Positions 51,896 to 61,300 of a stretch of DNA of 64,000 nucleotides are shown one piece after another. Origin of the DNA: Lysobacterales bacterium (lineage in GTDB: Bacteria > Pseudomonadota > Gammaproteobacteria > Xanthomonadales > SZUA-38); assembly GCA_030065125.1 (NCBI GenBank), contig JASJDM010000029.1:1-64000 (forward strand), read 5' to 3'. A program made the translations under genes and the position numbers. The number at the start of each line of letters is the position of its first letter. Position 1 is the stretch's first letter. A model generated the notes under the pieces. It searched no databases and had not been told where the DNA came from. It was given only the letters and a program-made list of their open reading frames with translations.

Positions 51896-52849
51896 ATGAC
51901 CACCTTTGATGAACTGACAGCGGGGCTGCGCATACCCGTCGTCGGTGCCCCCATGTTTATCGTCTCCGGGCCAGAACTGGTGATCGCTCAATGCAAGGCC
52001 GGCATCATCGGGTCCTTCCCGGCGCTCAATGCCCGACCACCCGAGCTGCTGGACCAGTGGCTGACCCGGATCCGGGAAGAGCTGGCAGCCCACGATGCTG
52101 CTCACCCGGACCAGCCCTCGGCGCCGTTCGCAGTGAACCAGATCGTGCATCGCTCCAACGACCGGCTGCAGCAGGACCTGGAGCTGTGCGTCAAGCACCA
52201 GGTGCCCATCATCATTACCTCCCTGGGCGCCCGGCCGGAGGTCAACGATGCCGTGCACAGCTATGGCGGCATCGTGCTGCATGACGTGATCAACAATACC
52301 TTTGCCCACAAAGCGGTGGACAAAGGGGCCGACGGCATCATTGCCGTAGCCGCCGGCGCCGGTGGTCACGCCAGCACGCTGTCGCCCTTTGCTCTGATCC
52401 AGGAGATCCGCCAGTGGTTCGACGGACCGCTGCTGCTGTCCGGCTGTATCACCCACGGCGGGGCAGTGCTGGCCGCCCAGGCCATTGGCGCAGACCTGGC
52501 CTATATTGGCACCCGGTTCATTGCTACCCACGAGGCCAACGCCCAGCCGGACTACAAGCAGATGCTGGTGGACAGCACCGCTGACGACATCGTCTATTCC
52601 AGCTACTTCACCGGCGTCAACGGCAACTACCTGCGGGGTTCTATCAAAAATTCCGGTATGGACCCGGATCAGCTGCCCGAGGGGGATATCAGTTCCATGA
52701 GCTTCGGGTCCGAGAAACCCAAGGCCTGGAAGACCATCTGGGGAGCCGGACAGGGGGTAGGCGGCATCCACGACGTGCCGTCGGCGGGCGACGTGGTGGC
52801 ACGGCTGAGCGAGGAATACCGGTCAGCCCAGGCGCGCCTGACCGGCTGA
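51896..52849 (+). CDS. Nitronate monooxygenase family flavoprotein
   Basis: The 317-residue protein belongs to the FMN-dependent nitronate monooxygenase/2-nitropropane dioxygenase family. IPVVGAPMFIVSGPELVIAQ and IGSFPALNARPPELL form the start of the TIM barrel; GADGIIAVAAGAGGHAST binds the FMN phosphate, and AIGADLAYIGTRFIATHEAN is a further signature. It would oxidise alkyl nitronates; some relatives have other substrates. The end is 23 bp before the convergent OsmC gene. Confidence 0.9.
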   Translation: MTTFDELTAGLRIPVVGAPMFIVSGPELVIAQCKAGIIGSFPALNARPPELLDQWLTRIREELAAHDAAHPDQPSAPFAVNQIVHRSNDRLQQDLELCVKHQVPIIITSLGARPEVNDAVHSYGGIVLHDVINNTFAHKAVDKGADGIIAVAAGAGGHASTLSPFALIQEIRQWFDGPLLLSGCITHGGAVLAAQAIGADLAYIGTRFIATHEANAQPDYKQMLVDSTADDIVYSSYFTGVNGNYLRGSIKNSGMDPDQLPEGDISSMSFGSEKPKAWKTIWGAGQGVGGIHDVPSAGDVVARLSEEYRSAQARLTG

Positions 52850-52872
52850 CCGGGATGACCGTCAGGGGGCGA

Positions 52873-53322
52873 TCAAACGGCTTCCGCCAGGTCGCTTTCG
52901 ATATGCGTATCCAGCGTGGTGCTGGCGTTCAGTGAGCGCGTAATCAGGCAGACTTCTTCGGCCTTGTGCATCAGGCGTTCAGCCCGCTCTGCCGGAACCC
53001 CTTCGGGAAGGGACAGGTTCACCCGCAGCCGGAATGCAGTAAATCGGGTCACCCCGTCCACCCGCTCCAGCTTGCCGGTGGCCTCACACTTCAGCGTGTT
53101 CCAGTCCAGCTTGCTGGACCGGGCGATTGCGCGGAAGGTCAGGATGAAACAATCCGCCACGGCCGCCACCAGCAGGGTTTCCGGGGACCAGCGATCGTCG
53201 GGCCCGCCAAACTCTGGCGGTGCGGAAGTCACCAGGACAGGCAGATTTTCGCTGCTGACCAACACGTCACCCTGGGCGCCGGCGGTGGCTTCGACCACGT
53301 AGTGATGGGGGAATTCCTGCAT
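52873..53322 (-). CDS. OsmC/Ohr family peroxide-defence protein
   Basis: The 149-residue cytoplasmic protein resembles OsmC, which reduces organic hydroperoxides with two cysteines. The first redox Cys is in VADCFILTF and the second in EEVCLITRSL, spaced like in OsmC proteins; an Arg or Glu partner pattern is consistent. It starts at ATG 53322. It is upstream of, and separated by 66 bp from, the kinase gene on the same strand in the reverse order (kinase gene ends at 53389). Confidence 0.9.
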   Translation of the reverse strand: MQEFPHHYVVEATAGAQGDVLVSSENLPVLVTSAPPEFGGPDDRWSPETLLVAAVADCFILTFRAIARSSKLDWNTLKCEATGKLERVDGVTRFTAFRLRVNLSLPEGVPAERAERLMHKAEEVCLITRSLNASTTLDTHIESDLAEAV

Positions 53323-53388
53323 GGGATCACTCCTTTGACGACAGACGGGTATTGTCGCCCGTGGCGACCCGGGCGGGAGTTCGTAGTT

Positions 53389-55605
53389 TTACGGAGACGA
53401 CGTCTGCGCCAGCCGCGGCAGCAGGCCTGAATGCCGGGCTTTTGCCGCCATTTCCCGGGCCCGTTGTGCCTGTTGATCCGGGGTTCCGGTTCCCGCAGGC
53501 ATTGCGTTGCCCAGGGACCGGGCGAAGTAGGTGATGGCATGGTCGTGATTGCCCTGCAGCAGGTGCAGCTGTCCCAGGCCCGCCAGAATAGCGGACTCCT
53601 CCCTGGATCCGGATCCGTAGCGGGAGCGGGCCGTGACCAGGCCGGTGGTGTACAGGTACATGGCCTCCCGTACCTCGCCCTGGTGCACCCGGGCTCCTGC
53701 CAGGCCCGCCACCAGGTCGATCCAGTGACGGGAACGCACCGGCAGGTCCATTTCCAGCTCAAAGGCCCGCTCATACAGGCGAATGCCAAGGTCGGGACTG
53801 TCTGCGCGACCCGCGGCAGCCGCGGCCAGGGTCAGCGAACGGACCAGCAGCGGCGCAGGCAGATCAGCCGCCGGTGCGGCCGCGATCTGCAGAAACAGCC
53901 CATAGGCATGGGCAGGCTGCAAGGGCATCAGCAGGTGAGCGTCCAGCAGGTCCAGCCGTGTGACCAGCGCCGGGGCCAGGGTACCTGCCTGCTGCGCCCG
54001 GGCCATTCCGAGATAGTGCGCGGTTTCGTCCAGCCTGTCCCGGGCCAGGGCAGCCTCAGCCAGAAGCACCAGCACCTCGACCACCATTCCGGGTGGTGCG
54101 GTGCCGTGTTGCCGGGCCAGGGCCAGGGCTTCCTGGAACTGGGTCTTCGCCTGGTCGCGCAGGTCCACCTGCTGCAGGATTTCGCCCATCACCCGCTTCA
54201 TCTCAAACAGCGCCAGCGGCCGGTCAGCCAGGTGCTCATCCACAAACCGCACGCTGTTCTGCAGGATCTCCCGAGCGGACCGGTCGGCCCGGCTGCCCTG
54301 GCCGGGTTGAGCCTGGTCAAACGCCTGGATCAGGACCTGGGTTACCGCCTGGGACCGCTGCTTTTCACGCTCAGCGGCGTCGCGCTGCTCTCGAAGCTGC
54401 TGTGACTGCTGGAAGGCCGTCACTGAAAACGCCAGGACCAGGATGACAATGGACGCCAGGGACGCCGCCAGTGCCGAATTACGCTGGACGAACTTACGAG
54501 CCTGGTACCACACGCTGATGGGGCGGGCCTCGATGGGTCGCCGGTCCAGGTAGCGCCGCAGGTCTCCCGCCAGGGCTGACACCGTGGCGTAGCGCCGGGA
54601 TCGATCAGTTGCCAGGGCCTTGAGCAGTATGGTGTCCAGGTCTCCGCGCAACAGGCGCTGGAAGGCGCCTTCACCGGTAATGCGGCTGGGCAGCCCCGGC
54701 GCGCGGGTCAGCACCGCATGCTCGAGCTCCCGGGGCCGGTCTTCGAATGCATGGAACGGCCGCTGGCCGGTCAGCAGTTCGTGCAGCACCACCCCCAGGG
54801 AATAAACGTCCGAGGCGGTGGACAGCGATTCGCCGGAGAATTGCTCGGGGCTGGCGTAGCGCGGCGTCAGTACCCGCACCAGTGACCCGGTGTGGACCCC
54901 GCTGCCGATATCGGGATGGGTATCCATCAGCTTGGCGATGCCAAAATCCAGCAGCTTGAGACAACCGGACTCCGAGACGAGGATATTGCCGGGCTTGATG
55001 TCGCGGTGCAGGATCAGGTGTCCGTGGGCATATTCAACCGCCTCGCACAGGTCCAGGAAGATTCGCAGTCGTTCCTCCAGGCCCAGCTGGCGTTGCGCGC
55101 AATGGCAAATCAGGCTGGCGCCCGGTGCGTACTCCATGACGACGTAGAGCCGGCCGTCCCCGGTGCTGCCGCTGCCGATGAACCGGGCGATGGAGGGGTG
55201 CTCCATCCGGGCCAAGATACGCCGCTCCTGCTCGAACCGGTCCGGGTCCAGCCCCGGCTGAAGGACCTTGACCGCCACCCGGCGCAGGCCGCCCAGATCT
55301 TCAGCCAGGTAAACCGTTCCCATGCCGCCGCGACCCAGACGCCGCAGCATGCGGTAGCCGCCAATGCTGGATTGAATGACCTGGTCGTCCATCACCTGGC
55401 GCGCACGCCGGTGCAGCCCGTCCCAGCCGGAGTCCGGTTCCGGCCCCGATGTCGACAGATCCTGGTCCAGCAGCTGACGCACCCGTCGCCCCAGGTCCGG
55501 GTCTTCGCGCTGCACACCCGACAGGTAGGCTTCCCGGGGGCCGTCCTCCAGCTGCAGTGCCCGGTCAAACACCCCCGCTGCTTTTTTCCAATCCGCGGTA
55601 CTCAA
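53389..55605 (-). CDS. Membrane Ser/Thr protein kinase with TPR-like extracytoplasmic part
   Basis: The 738-residue protein carries a short N-terminal helical region, then a kinase domain (~83-350) with GRGGMGTVY near residue 92, AVKVL (ATP-binding Lys), HRDIKPGNIL (catalytic loop) and DFGIAKL (magnesium loop). A transmembrane segment follows (~385-407, ALAASLASIVILVLAFSVTAF) and a long helical C-terminal region (~440-738) with TPR-like units such as LRDQAKTQFQEALALARQHG. The design matches bacterial kinases of the PknB/ECF-linked type. No ECF sigma factor gene is adjacent, although such kinases are often beside one. The start is TTG with GGAG upstream. Confidence 0.88.
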   Translation of the reverse strand: MSTADWKKAAGVFDRALQLEDGPREAYLSGVQREDPDLGRRVRQLLDQDLSTSGPEPDSGWDGLHRRARQVMDDQVIQSSIGGYRMLRRLGRGGMGTVYLAEDLGGLRRVAVKVLQPGLDPDRFEQERRILARMEHPSIARFIGSGSTGDGRLYVVMEYAPGASLICHCAQRQLGLEERLRIFLDLCEAVEYAHGHLILHRDIKPGNILVSESGCLKLLDFGIAKLMDTHPDIGSGVHTGSLVRVLTPRYASPEQFSGESLSTASDVYSLGVVLHELLTGQRPFHAFEDRPRELEHAVLTRAPGLPSRITGEGAFQRLLRGDLDTILLKALATDRSRRYATVSALAGDLRRYLDRRPIEARPISVWYQARKFVQRNSALAASLASIVILVLAFSVTAFQQSQQLREQRDAAEREKQRSQAVTQVLIQAFDQAQPGQGSRADRSAREILQNSVRFVDEHLADRPLALFEMKRVMGEILQQVDLRDQAKTQFQEALALARQHGTAPPGMVVEVLVLLAEAALARDRLDETAHYLGMARAQQAGTLAPALVTRLDLLDAHLLMPLQPAHAYGLFLQIAAAPAADLPAPLLVRSLTLAAAAAGRADSPDLGIRLYERAFELEMDLPVRSRHWIDLVAGLAGARVHQGEVREAMYLYTTGLVTARSRYGSGSREESAILAGLGQLHLLQGNHDHAITYFARSLGNAMPAGTGTPDQQAQRAREMAAKARHSGLLPRLAQTSSP

Positions 55606-55671
55606 TGCCGGCTCCGCCGCCTTGTTACCTGATGACGCGCAAAGCCGGGGAAACCCTGATCACGCCGGTGA

Positions 55672-57942
55672 CTATCGATCCAGGCTGAGCCGCTGGATGG
55701 GCACATCGTCCCGGATCCAGCTGCCACCTTCGGGCCCCTGATAAGTCACGTCCACCGATACCCGGTTGCCGGCAGCCAGGCTGTTGGAAGGCTCCACCAG
55801 GGTCAGGACCAGGGTCCCTGCCGGGGTATCGCTGACATCGTCCAGGGTCCCGGTAAGGGGTCGCCGGTAACCACTGCGCTGCTGCAGCGTCATGGCCAGC
55901 GGCTGTCCCGGTTCGAAACCGGACTCGAAGGCGAAGTACCATACCGGCGTGCCGTCCGCCGCGTACACGTATAGCAGCACGAAAATGTCGATGCTGCCGT
56001 CGGGATTCTCGATGTTCTCGATGGTGAATCCCCAGCCGGTATCCTCATTTCCGGCAAACCACAGCCCGCCGAAGTCCACCGCCGGCCGGGTGCTCGCCAG
56101 GGTCAGCGGCTCCACGCACCAGGCGCGCCGTGTGTTGCCGATCAGCCACTCGAAGGAGGCCAGTGCCGAGGCGCCGGTTCGATCCGTGCCGTCGTTGCAG
56201 GCAGGTTTACCCAGGACGTCGTTATAGGAAATCACGGTCTGGGCACGGGTATCCGGATCCGCCTGCTGGGGCGGCGTGCGACCGGACTGGTAAAGGTATC
56301 GGGGAAAGCCGAATCCGTCCGGGTTACGGATCGCCTCGAACACGCCATGCCTGAAGATGCCAATGGCCTGGAACCACTCGGGCGCACCGCCGCTGTCCTC
56401 GAAGGTATAGAAGGTCATCACGTAGACGTCGTTGCCATCGCCGTCGGCGCCGCCCAGCTGCAGGTCGAAACCGTGGCCCACCCGGGTCCGGTCCAGCAGC
56501 AGGCCCACGTAGTTGGGCGCGTTGCGGGCCGGCGCCCAGCCTACTGCATGCATCATGGGCCGGGCCACGCCCAGGGTTTGCAGCGCAGATGGCCCGCACT
56601 GCAGGGTGTCAAACCGCATCAGGTCACAGAAGGTGTTATTCAAATGGGACACCGACGAACCCGGATCGTAGGTCTCGGGCGCGTACAGCCCGACGTAGCT
56701 GGACGCCGACAGGAAATCCGAGTTTTCCGGGTCCAGGGAAGCCTCGGCACCCAGGAACTTCAATTCGTTTTCCGACACGAAGGCATCCGCCCGGTCGGCG
56801 TCGGTCACCGCCGGGTCCGCCAGCGGCGTCACCTGTCCTGCATCGACCCGGCCCATCTGGTTGATGAAGGCGTCGCCGAACGGAAAGTCCTCGGTACCCA
56901 GCGCGCCCATCTCGTCGGCCAGGGTGCCGAAGCCCAGGCCATGGGTGATCTCGTGGGTGGCCACGGAGATGAAATTAACGTCGAGGTTGCTCTCGAACCC
57001 GTCGAACCCGTAATAGAAATCCCGGGTGCTGTCCTCGCTGTCCACCGCCGAATTGAACACGATAAACAACTCCGGGGAGTCGCATTCCACGGAATTGAAG
57101 ATGCGGCAGAACTCGGTGCCCGCCTGGCGGGCAGCGGCGGGCGTAGCGTAGATCAGCTCGGGATCTTCAACCCCGGGCACGCCGCGGCTGACCAGGGAAA
57201 AGAAGGCGCCGGCCAGGGTCTGCCCGGATGAGTCGCCACCCTGGTCTTCCCAGCAGGCGTTGATACGGATGGGAACCGGGCTGAACAACTCGGATGACAG
57301 GTTGGTGGCGGCCTGCATCACCGCATTACGCCGTGCCTCACCCACGGTTGTGGCTGGATTGCCCCCCACCGGGGTGAATGGGGTCGGGTCGTCCCATGGC
57401 GCCAGGTCACAGTTGGGGAATTCAAGCGGGTCGGTGAAATCCACCGTGATCTGGGCCGGCTGCGGCGGATCCGAACTGAAGTCCGCCACCAGTGTGGCGT
57501 CCCCCAGCGGACCTTCCAGGGCGACCACCAGCAGATACCAGGTTCGCCCGTGGACCGGCGGAAAGGTGGAGTCCTGCACCGTGACCTGCTCCACCCCGGC
57601 CACACCCAGGGAGTAGTACGCGGCCTGGGCCAGCAGGTCACCGGTGTTTGAGACATTGTCCAGGTCAAATGGGCTGTCAGGCCGCAGGTACAGGTCCACC
57701 TGCATACCCTCACCCACGCCTTCCAGTTCCACCCGCAACTGGGTCGCCTCCGCCGGCACCTCGATGAAAAAGTCTGGCGGGATCAGTGCCTGGCCCGGTT
57801 CCACCGCCGGCAGCTCAAAAATGATGCCCTCACCGTCATTGAGCTGGAAGAACTCGCCGGCATGGGCGGGCACCATGGCTGTTCCCAGGGCTGTACCCAG
57901 CAGCAGGCCGGCTGCCGCGCGCATGCGCGATTGGCAAGTCAT
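55672..57942 (-). CDS. Exported HExxH metalloprotease-like protein
   Basis: The 756-residue product has a signal peptide ending AHA before GEFF. Residues 330-338 read HEITHGLGF, preceded by SVAT, a zinc-binding HExxH motif like those of metzincin-like peptidases; the expected third ligand four to six residues later is not clear (T340). Residues ~40-160 resemble a pre-peptidase beta domain. The C-terminus (~640-690) contains GGLWFAGNEDTGWGFTIEN, which resembles the G-x-W-F domain of the subtilase and GIN protein, with one difference (TGWGF for SGxGF). The start is ATG 57942, which overlaps the stop of the small exported protein gene by four bases. Confidence 0.78.
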   Translation of the reverse strand: MTCQSRMRAAAGLLLGTALGTAMVPAHAGEFFQLNDGEGIIFELPAVEPGQALIPPDFFIEVPAEATQLRVELEGVGEGMQVDLYLRPDSPFDLDNVSNTGDLLAQAAYYSLGVAGVEQVTVQDSTFPPVHGRTWYLLVVALEGPLGDATLVADFSSDPPQPAQITVDFTDPLEFPNCDLAPWDDPTPFTPVGGNPATTVGEARRNAVMQAATNLSSELFSPVPIRINACWEDQGGDSSGQTLAGAFFSLVSRGVPGVEDPELIYATPAAARQAGTEFCRIFNSVECDSPELFIVFNSAVDSEDSTRDFYYGFDGFESNLDVNFISVATHEITHGLGFGTLADEMGALGTEDFPFGDAFINQMGRVDAGQVTPLADPAVTDADRADAFVSENELKFLGAEASLDPENSDFLSASSYVGLYAPETYDPGSSVSHLNNTFCDLMRFDTLQCGPSALQTLGVARPMMHAVGWAPARNAPNYVGLLLDRTRVGHGFDLQLGGADGDGNDVYVMTFYTFEDSGGAPEWFQAIGIFRHGVFEAIRNPDGFGFPRYLYQSGRTPPQQADPDTRAQTVISYNDVLGKPACNDGTDRTGASALASFEWLIGNTRRAWCVEPLTLASTRPAVDFGGLWFAGNEDTGWGFTIENIENPDGSIDIFVLLYVYAADGTPVWYFAFESGFEPGQPLAMTLQQRSGYRRPLTGTLDDVSDTPAGTLVLTLVEPSNSLAAGNRVSVDVTYQGPEGGSWIRDDVPIQRLSLDR

Positions 57943-58283
57943 TCGGGCTGTTCCGGGGAGTTGGGTTCAGCCCCCGGGGCTGGCCGGCGGTGCTTCACGG
58001 CCTGGCCGTGGATGATGCGGTAGCTGCCGTCGGGATTGGGTTTCAGAATCAGCGGCCGGTACTGCAGGCTCCAGGCTACGTTGCCGGCGTTGGGCTTGTC
58101 CGTCGCTGCCGGCAGCTTTCTGGGCGTTACGCTGACCCGCCGCACCTGCGGCTTCAGCTTCACCGTGTTCCTGGTCGTTGCCTCAGCGGTAGCCTCGGCT
58201 TTTGCCTGTTCGGCTGCCTCTCCGTCTGGCGACGCGACCGGTGCCGCGCCCACCATCATCATGAAGATCAATGCGGGTGACAT
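57939..58283 (-). CDS. Small exported protein of unknown function
   Basis: The 114-residue protein has a hydrophobic N-terminus (MSPALIFMMMVGAAPVASP) that could be a signal peptide. The rest is basic with Pro (VKLKPQVRRVSVTPRKLP) and has no recognised domain. GGAGGGG precedes the ATG at 58283. Its TGA overlaps the ATG of the metalloprotease gene, so the two are probably made together; an accessory or inhibitor role is possible but is only a guess. Confidence 0.6.
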   Translation of the reverse strand: MSPALIFMMMVGAAPVASPDGEAAEQAKAEATAEATTRNTVKLKPQVRRVSVTPRKLPAATDKPNAGNVAWSLQYRPLILKPNPDGSYRIIHGQAVKHRRPAPGAEPNSPEQPE

Positions 58284-58361
58284 ATTCCCCTCCGTGAGCT
58301 GGTCTGCTTAAGCTTATCGCAGACCGGCCCATGCGCAACTGCTCCGCTGGTGACGGGGCAG

Positions 58362-58377
58362 CCGGGGGAACCCCCGG
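58362..58377 (-). terminator. GC hairpin after the subtilase gene
   Basis: CCGGGGG and CCCCCGG (58362-58377) form a seven-pair inverted repeat directly adjoining the subtilase stop codon on the minus strand. No U-tract follows, so it may protect the mRNA end rather than terminate by itself. Confidence 0.5.
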
Positions 58378-61300
58378 TTATTGACAGGTTTTGCCCTTAA
58401 TACCGGTAAGGCGGACCACGTCCAGGCTGCCGTCGGCATAACCCTCGGTATCGGAGTCCCACACCACCGTGGCCGAATCCGGTCCGGTAAAGGTGATGGT
58501 GGCGGTGCCCCAGGGATTGTTGACCACGGCCCCCGGGTCGAACGCCGGCGGGAAGTCGGCGCCGCTGAAAACGCCCAGCGGCACTTCGGCACGGTTGCCC
58601 ACCAGCTCTCCCTGGCCGAACAGCCAGACCTGCTGACCGTCCTGGTACACGTACCAGGCCAGGATCACCTGGTCCGTGCCGCCGATGCTGATGACCTCCA
58701 CCACGTAGCCATGACCGCTTTGTTCCACGTTGTAGTAGCTTCCGCTGCGGCAGGCGTTATCCGACTCGGTGATGGGCGCCAGCTGCACCATGTCCAGGGA
58801 GCCGGTGCCAAACTCAGGCAGCACGCTGTCCCAGGTGGCGGTGCCCTGGGTGTCGCTGTTGAAATCAAAAGTCAATGTTCCCCATGGAATCAGGCTGACG
58901 TCACCGGTGTTGAAGTCCGGTGGAAAGTCTGCGCCCTCGGTCATGGCCACATCCAGCGTGGCGCTGGTGCCCTCCAGCGGACCGGTGCCGATGAGCCACA
59001 CCGGGTTGCCATCCTGGTAGACATACCAGTAGGCATTGACCCGGCTGGGGTCGTCTGCGGTGGCGCCGTCCAGCATTTCCACCAGCCAGCCGTGGCCGGA
59101 TTGGGCAGCATTGAACCAGGGCCCGCTGACCCGGGGCGTGGCCCCGGCCACACAAGCGGCAGGCGTGCTGGAGCTGGTGACCCGCACGTTGTCCAGGTAG
59201 AAGCCTTCAAACTCCGACGCCGGATCGGAGGTGAACACCCAGCGGATCTGAACGGTCTGGCCGGCAAAGGCCGACAGGTCCGAGCTGTAGGTCTGGAACT
59301 GGGTCCGGGCACCATTAAATGCGCCCTGGGACGGTGGATAGCCACACTGGTTGATGGGCGTGCCGCTGGGGGAGGTTTCGCGCAGGTCCGACGGGTATCC
59401 CCCCGCCGGTGGCAGGTCCTGCCAGGTCTGGCCGCCGTCGGTGGAGATCTCCACGATGATGCCATCCCAGAATTCTTCCAGGTTGTACCAGGCGTCATAT
59501 TCGAGCTGGGGGGAACCACTCTGCAGCTGCAGCGGCGGCGTGGTCAGTGCGGCGCAGGTCAGCGGCTGGTAGTTGGGCAGGCTGCCGGCGTTGCGGTAAC
59601 TGAGGCTGCCAATGGATGCCCGGCGGTTGCTGACCTGCCAGGGGCTCTCGCTGGAGACAAACACCGCATCGTCCGGGTCGTCGGTGAACTCACCGGGTTC
59701 ACTGTCATCGCCCCGGGTGGTCAGGCCGTAGCGGACGGTTTCCGCCGATTCGTTACCCTGGTTGGGGCCGTCGCCGCCGCCGGCGTTGTCTTCCGCCTTG
59801 ACCACGTAGTAGTAGGTAGTCAGGGGTTCCACATCCAGATCATCAAACCCGGTACCCGATACCGAGGTCAGGAGGTTGCCGGGCGCCGGGTTGAAGAACG
59901 GGTTGGTGGAGCGATACACGTTGTACTTCAGCGTGGTGCTGGGGCACCCCGGTGTGCCTTCGGCCCAGGACAGCTTGACCCCGCACTGGCCACCCCCCAC
60001 GGTTTCCACCCGCACCTGGGTCAGATCAAAGGCGGGCAGGGTTTTACAGGCAGCTTCAGACACGATGGACTTGCACTGGCTCAGAGGCCCTTCGCCGCAG
60101 GCGTCGGCACCCCGCACGCGGTAGGCGTACTCCACGCCACCCCGGGTGGCGGGATCGGAAAAACTCAAACCCGCAGTCTCGCCCAGGTAGCGGTAGTCCG
60201 TTGCCGGGGCATCGCAGCTGCCCTCGGCCCGGAAAACCTGAGTCGTGTCAGCGCCGCTGATGCCGCTGAAGGACAGATTGATGTTGCTCACGTCGGCATC
60301 CAGGGTCAGCTCGCTGGCGCTGCTGGCCCCGGTGTCGCACTGGGCCGCTGATACCGCCAGGGCATACCCCTGCCGGCCGGTGCCTTGATTGCCGTTGCCG
60401 GGCGTTGCGTGGGCCCGGACGCGAATGGTGTAGTCGCCGGACTGGGGCGCGGTCAGGCGCACCTGCTCCACCGGGTTCAGCCGATCCTGGACACCGCCGG
60501 TGGTGGACTGGGCACCACTGAAAACATTGCCGCGCCAGGTGCTGCCCGCGCCGGTGACTTCCAGGTCCAGGTCGTTGACCAGGGCCACACCGGAAAAGCT
60601 GTTGCCCGGGGGATCTGTCCACGCCAGGGTGGCGCGAAACTCCTGTCCGGCCTCGACCCGAACGGTGTACTCGTGCTGCTGACCGGTGGTGATGCCAAAG
60701 CCGTTATTCAGATCCCACACCCGCAGCTGCCGGTCATCGCCGGCGAAATACAGGTTGCCGTCCAGCCAGATGCGGCCCCAGCCGCTTTGGTTGGACGGCA
60801 TCTCGGAGTAGGTGCTGGTGCCGTTGAGGAGTGTCGCCTTCATCAGGGCAGCACTGGGCAGCAGGCCGTCCTCCGCCACACGCACTCCAGTGGGATAGAA
60901 CCCGTCCATGTAGTACTGGCGCATCAGGGCGGCGCCGCCGGCCACCGTGGGTGACGCCATGGACGTGCCCTGGCGGATGGTGAAGGTATTGCCGTCGCCG
61001 TCCGGCGGCGGATTGTCGTTGTTGTCGTTGCCCAGCACCGAACGGATGCCGACGCCCGGCGCCGTGATGTCGGGCTTGATGCGGCCGTCGTGGGCCGGAC
61101 CCCGGCTGGAGAAATTCGCCAGGGTGCGGTCGTCACCGGACTGGGTTGCCCCTACCGACAGGGGCGACTTGGCCTGGGCCGGGTGGCCGGCGGTGTTCAG
61201 CTCCGGCCCTTCATTGCCAGCCGAAAAGATCAGCAGCAGGTGCTCCGCGTCCCAGGAGGCCGAGTCGGCATCGAAGTCGCTGGTGAAGTAGCCGTTGTCG